This document shows positions 22,707 to 24,811 of a stretch of DNA of 24,811 nt, one piece after another. The translations under genes and the position numbers were made by a program. The number at the start of each line of letters is the position of its first letter. The stretch's first letter is position 1. The stretch comes from Pyrodictium sp. (lineage in GTDB: Archaea > Thermoproteota > Thermoprotei_A > Sulfolobales > Pyrodictiaceae): assembly GCA_015662475.1 (NCBI GenBank), contig DQUB01000187.1, positions 1-24,811 of the forward strand. Direction: 5' to 3'. The notes below the pieces were generated by a model. That model saw nothing but the letters and a program-made list of their open reading frames with translations, had not been told where the DNA came from and did not search any database.

Positions 22707-23087
22707 ATGCCCTTCAAACCTTCAACTATTCAAGAGTTTGAAGGTATGTTGAAAAAGAAGCGTGTAGTACTTGCCTTGTACTATAGGGAGGGAGAACGCC
22801 ATTCAACATATATCCGAGAACTTGCTGAATCTTTAAAGTTGAACATAGAGCCATCAATACCAATATTGCTCGTAGACGTAAGCCGCCTAGAAGAAGTACG
22901 CGATAAATATGGTGTGACCACCGTACCCAGGCTACAGCTGTTCCTCGATGGCAATGTTGTGTGGGAGCAATTGGGTGTATTGGGTACAATATCGGCTGAT
23001 AAGGAGGCAATAAGATTTGGTATTCGTGAATCGCTAAGAAAGCAGGGTTATACTCTAAAAGATCTTGGCATTAGAGTCTACTTTTAA
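22707..23087 (+). CDS. Thioredoxin-fold protein lacking the CxxC active site, 126 aa
   Basis: Looks like a thioredoxin fold: a first strand RVVLALYYREGERHSTYIRELAESL, a second strand IPILLVDVSRLEEVRDKYG, then the cis-proline loop VTTVPRLQLFLDGNVVWEQLG, which is close to the thioredoxin signature. The usual CxxC position after the first strand is replaced by REGERHS, and the protein has no cysteine at all, so it cannot act as a dithiol oxidoreductase. A scaffold or partner role is likely. The ATG has GGGGG 12 nt upstream. Its last 33 nt overlap the convergent TtuA-like gene. Confidence 0.75.
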   Translation: MPFKPSTIQEFEGMLKKKRVVLALYYREGERHSTYIRELAESLKLNIEPSIPILLVDVSRLEEVRDKYGVTTVPRLQLFLDGNVVWEQLGVLGTISADKEAIRFGIRESLRKQGYTLKDLGIRVYF

Positions 23088-23903
23088 ACGTTGACAAACG
23101 CGACATATACCACCTTCTACATAGCCTATTTCAAGACCACCACACCTATGACATTTGCTAACTAGATTTTCTAGCCTAGCTTTCAAAGCATCGAGAAGTT
23201 GAAAGGCAACTCTACGATAGGAATAGCGTAGTTCGGGACCTCTATCCTCAAAAATAGCCAGCAATAGATCTTCTAGGAAATAAGCGTGTCTTTCTATTCT
23301 CAATAGCCTCTTTTTCGCCCGTGCATATGCATAAACATCTTCTAATGATACGTCTAGAAACGGGTTTAGAAAGACCTTATCAGCAACCTCAATCTTTGGT
23401 TTTAGGCAGTCGATATAGGCTGGCTTTGCACGTGCTAGTGCAGAGAGTAGGCATAGCAAACCTTCTTCCAGCATTATTGGCATTATTATGGTATTTGCCG
23501 TAGACTCTTTAACAGCTACATGTCGCAGTATTCTAACTTGTACATCAAAATAGTAGCTTTGCTCTATGGTATAGTGTTTGACTACACCTATGTTCAGGCT
23601 AAGCTTGAGATCTTTCAAGATATTATTGGGGGTATTCTGGGGTATTAGGAGATGCAGGGTTGTTGCATGTCCGCGCTCAGCAGCATCGACAAGTTCTATT
23701 AGTGCTGGTGCGATTTGTGCATGGTGTTGTGGTATAAGTAACACTATTTCTCCAACTCTAGGACCGGCAAGCCCATATTTTTTAAACGCCTTTTTAATGT
23801 ATTTAACGAGCCGTTTTTTCAAACATTTTGCACATAAATAGTCTCCAGAAAACCTGTGATAGTAGACTGCTTGCTCACGCTGGCAGACAGTGCAGATGTG
23901 CAT
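23055..23903 (-). CDS. TtuA/Ncs6-like protein with both zinc fingers but no PP-loop motif
   Basis: The layout recalls the TtuA family of tRNA 2-thiouridine synthetases: an N-terminal zinc finger (C4, C7, C24, C27, with YLCAKC), an alpha/beta core beginning VGEIVLLIP, and a C-terminal zinc finger (C251, C254, C267, C270). In a true member the first strand is followed by the ATP-binding SGGKDS loop; here the equivalent place reads PQHHAQIAP. The internal catalytic cysteines are also hard to find, only C151 and C165 being candidates. It is probably a degenerate paralogue with another role, or a very distant relative. The ATG has GAAGGGGG upstream. 282 aa, slightly short for TtuA. Confidence 0.65.
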   Translation of the reverse strand: MHICTVCQREQAVYYHRFSGDYLCAKCLKKRLVKYIKKAFKKYGLAGPRVGEIVLLIPQHHAQIAPALIELVDAAERGHATTLHLLIPQNTPNNILKDLKLSLNIGVVKHYTIEQSYYFDVQVRILRHVAVKESTANTIIMPIMLEEGLLCLLSALARAKPAYIDCLKPKIEVADKVFLNPFLDVSLEDVYAYARAKKRLLRIERHAYFLEDLLLAIFEDRGPELRYSYRRVAFQLLDALKARLENLVSKCHRCGGLEIGYVEGGICRVCQRLKVDSNAKIF

Positions 23904-23984
23904 AGTACCCCCTTCACAACCACCCTCTTATTAGAGGTGGCCTTTGCAGCAACTCTTGCCCGATATAATAATCTTTTACGCGAA
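23904..23984. promoter_or_regulatory. Divergent promoter region between the TtuA-like and thermosome genes
   Basis: On the minus strand a TATA-like TTATTATAT lies near 23962-23970, giving a leader of about 35 nt for the TtuA-like gene. That leader would contain an inverted repeat CCACC ... GGTGG (23921-23941) that could fold into a short hairpin just before the ribosome site. The thermosome promoter begins immediately to the right. Confidence 0.4.
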
Positions 23985-23987
23985 AGA

Positions 23988-23995
23988 TTTATATA
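23988..23995 (+). promoter_or_regulatory. TATA box of the thermosome gene
   Basis: TTTATATA is preceded by a purine-rich stretch CGAAAGA (23981-23987) that fits a BRE. Initiation would be near 24018, leaving about 28 nt of leader with a strong GGAGGTGG ribosome site (24032-24039). This makes ATG 24047, and not the in-frame ATG 24008, the start. Confidence 0.65.
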
Positions 23996-24046
23996 GAAGC
24001 CCTCTGCATGGACAGCTTGGAGTCAGTATTAGGAGGTGGAGACACA

Positions 24047-24811
24047 ATGGCTCTCTACGGTGTACCTGTGCTAATCCTCAAAGAGGGTACGCAGCGAACT
24101 TACGGTAGAGAAGCACTGAGAAGCAACATTTTAGCAGCTAAGGTTTTGGCAGAAGTGCTAAGGACCAGTCTTGGTCCTCGCGGACTAGACAAGATGCTAG
24201 TCGACAGTTTTGGCGATGTAACAATCACAAATGATGGTGCTACAATACTAAAGGAGATGGAGATACAGCATCCAGCAGCTAAGCTACTAGTAGAAGTTGC
24301 TAAAGCACAAGATGCAGAGGTGGGTGATGGTACAACAAGTGCAGTAGTTCTAGCAGGTACGTTGCTCGATAAGGCAGAAGCTCTACTGGACCAGAACATT
24401 CACCCAACAACGATAATTGAAGGTTTCAAGAAGGCGCTCGATTTCGCACTATCAGAGCTTAACAAGATTGGAAAAGCTGTCAATCCAGAAGATAGGGGAT
24501 TGTTGAAGAAAATTGCAGCAACAAGCATCTACAGCAAGTATATTGGTTCTGGTGCAACTCTCGATAAGCTAACTGACATGGTTGTTGATGCAGTAATGCA
24601 CATTGCAGAGAAGAAAGCTGATGGTACCTACGAAGTAAGACTTGACAATGTAAAGATTGAGAAGAAGAAGGGTGGTAGCCTACTAGACAGCAAGTTGGTC
24701 TACGGCGTTGTTCTCGACAAAGAGGTTGTTCATCCTGCAATGCCTAGAAGGATTGAGAATGCCTATATCGTGTTGCTCGATGCTCCACTAGAGGTTGAAA
24801 AGCCAGAGATC
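24047..24811 (+). CDS. thsA: Thermosome subunit (group II chaperonin), 5' part
   Basis: ATP-driven double-ring chaperonin of the archaeal cytosol. The first 255 codons are present and the frame runs off the right edge. Conserved equatorial motifs are intact: SLGPRGLDKM (41-50), TNDGATIL (61-68) and GDGTTSAVVLAG (93-104). The apical domain begins near the end (KKGGSLLDSKLVYGVVLDKE). The start ATG has GGAGGTGG 7 nt upstream and a strong TATA box. An ATG 13 codons upstream is in frame but lies before the expected transcript start. Alpha or beta identity cannot be settled from this part, so the symbol is provisional. Confidence 0.96.
   Translation, partial: MALYGVPVLILKEGTQRTYGREALRSNILAAKVLAEVLRTSLGPRGLDKMLVDSFGDVTITNDGATILKEMEIQHPAAKLLVEVAKAQDAEVGDGTTSAVVLAGTLLDKAEALLDQNIHPTTIIEGFKKALDFALSELNKIGKAVNPEDRGLLKKIAATSIYSKYIGSGATLDKLTDMVVDAVMHIAEKKADGTYEVRLDNVKIEKKKGGSLLDSKLVYGVVLDKEVVHPAMPRRIENAYIVLLDAPLEVEKPEI

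Noticed and set aside
24008..24046. An in-frame upstream ATG for the thermosome subunit
   Set aside because: It lies upstream of the transcript start predicted from the TATA box at 23988, and ATG 24047 has a strong GGAGGTGG ribosome site.
1..24811. CRISPR arrays, insertion sequences, integrases and attachment sites
   Set aside because: I saw no regularly spaced repeats, transposase motifs or tRNA-associated junctions anywhere in the window.

Overview
The window looks like a chromosomal segment of a hyperthermophilic crenarchaeon (Thermoproteota, most like Desulfurococcales or Pyrodictiaceae; the genus cannot be fixed from this sequence). The grounds are reverse gyrase, two Alba paralogues, a two-domain protein disulfide oxidoreductase, an archaeal GatDE pair, a group II chaperonin, ribosomal protein S30e, a PibD-like prepilin peptidase, and C/D-box guide RNAs. 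Codon use favours AGA/AGG, ATA and CTA. Genes are densely packed with many TTG/GTG starts. I saw no insertion sequence, CRISPR array, integrase, rRNA or tRNA.

Layout. 1-2559: the 3' end of an unknown gene, an unknown 114-aa gene, a prepilin peptidase overlapping a HIT-family gene, and three very small genes (winged-helix-like, unknown, zinc-finger). 2713-5559: an Lhr-type helicase. 5584-5715: two tandem C/D-box sRNAs. 5725-6581: an unknown gene and alba2, which runs head-on into reverse gyrase (6594-10280, minus). 10333-12611: a methyltransferase coupled to the bifunctional NAD(P)HX repair enzyme. 12674-13434: alba1, an odd structured stretch, then the small S30e gene. 13515-16848: gatD-gatE, whose stop codon lies inside the C box of a third C/D sRNA (16843-16903). 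16908-18101: protein disulfide oxidoreductase and a divergent HTH regulator. 18098-21236: a minus-strand run of MTA/purine nucleoside phosphorylase, two unknown genes and a PPP-type phosphatase. 21295-24811: a small membrane protein, a GC-richer 250-nt intergenic stretch with several hairpins, a zinc-ribbon protein, a CxxC-less thioredoxin-like protein, a TtuA-like protein that lacks the PP-loop, and the first 255 codons of a thermosome subunit.

Together the genes cover chromatin and DNA topology (Alba1, Alba2, reverse gyrase, Lhr), translation (GatDE, S30e, rRNA methylation guides), redox and protein folding (disulfide oxidoreductase, thermosome), and metabolite repair or salvage. The least ordinary content is RNA: three C/D sRNAs whose guides match conserved 23S rRNA segments as I remember them, and two further intergenic stretches that look structured. 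Another recurring feature is convergent gene pairs whose stop codons share bases.
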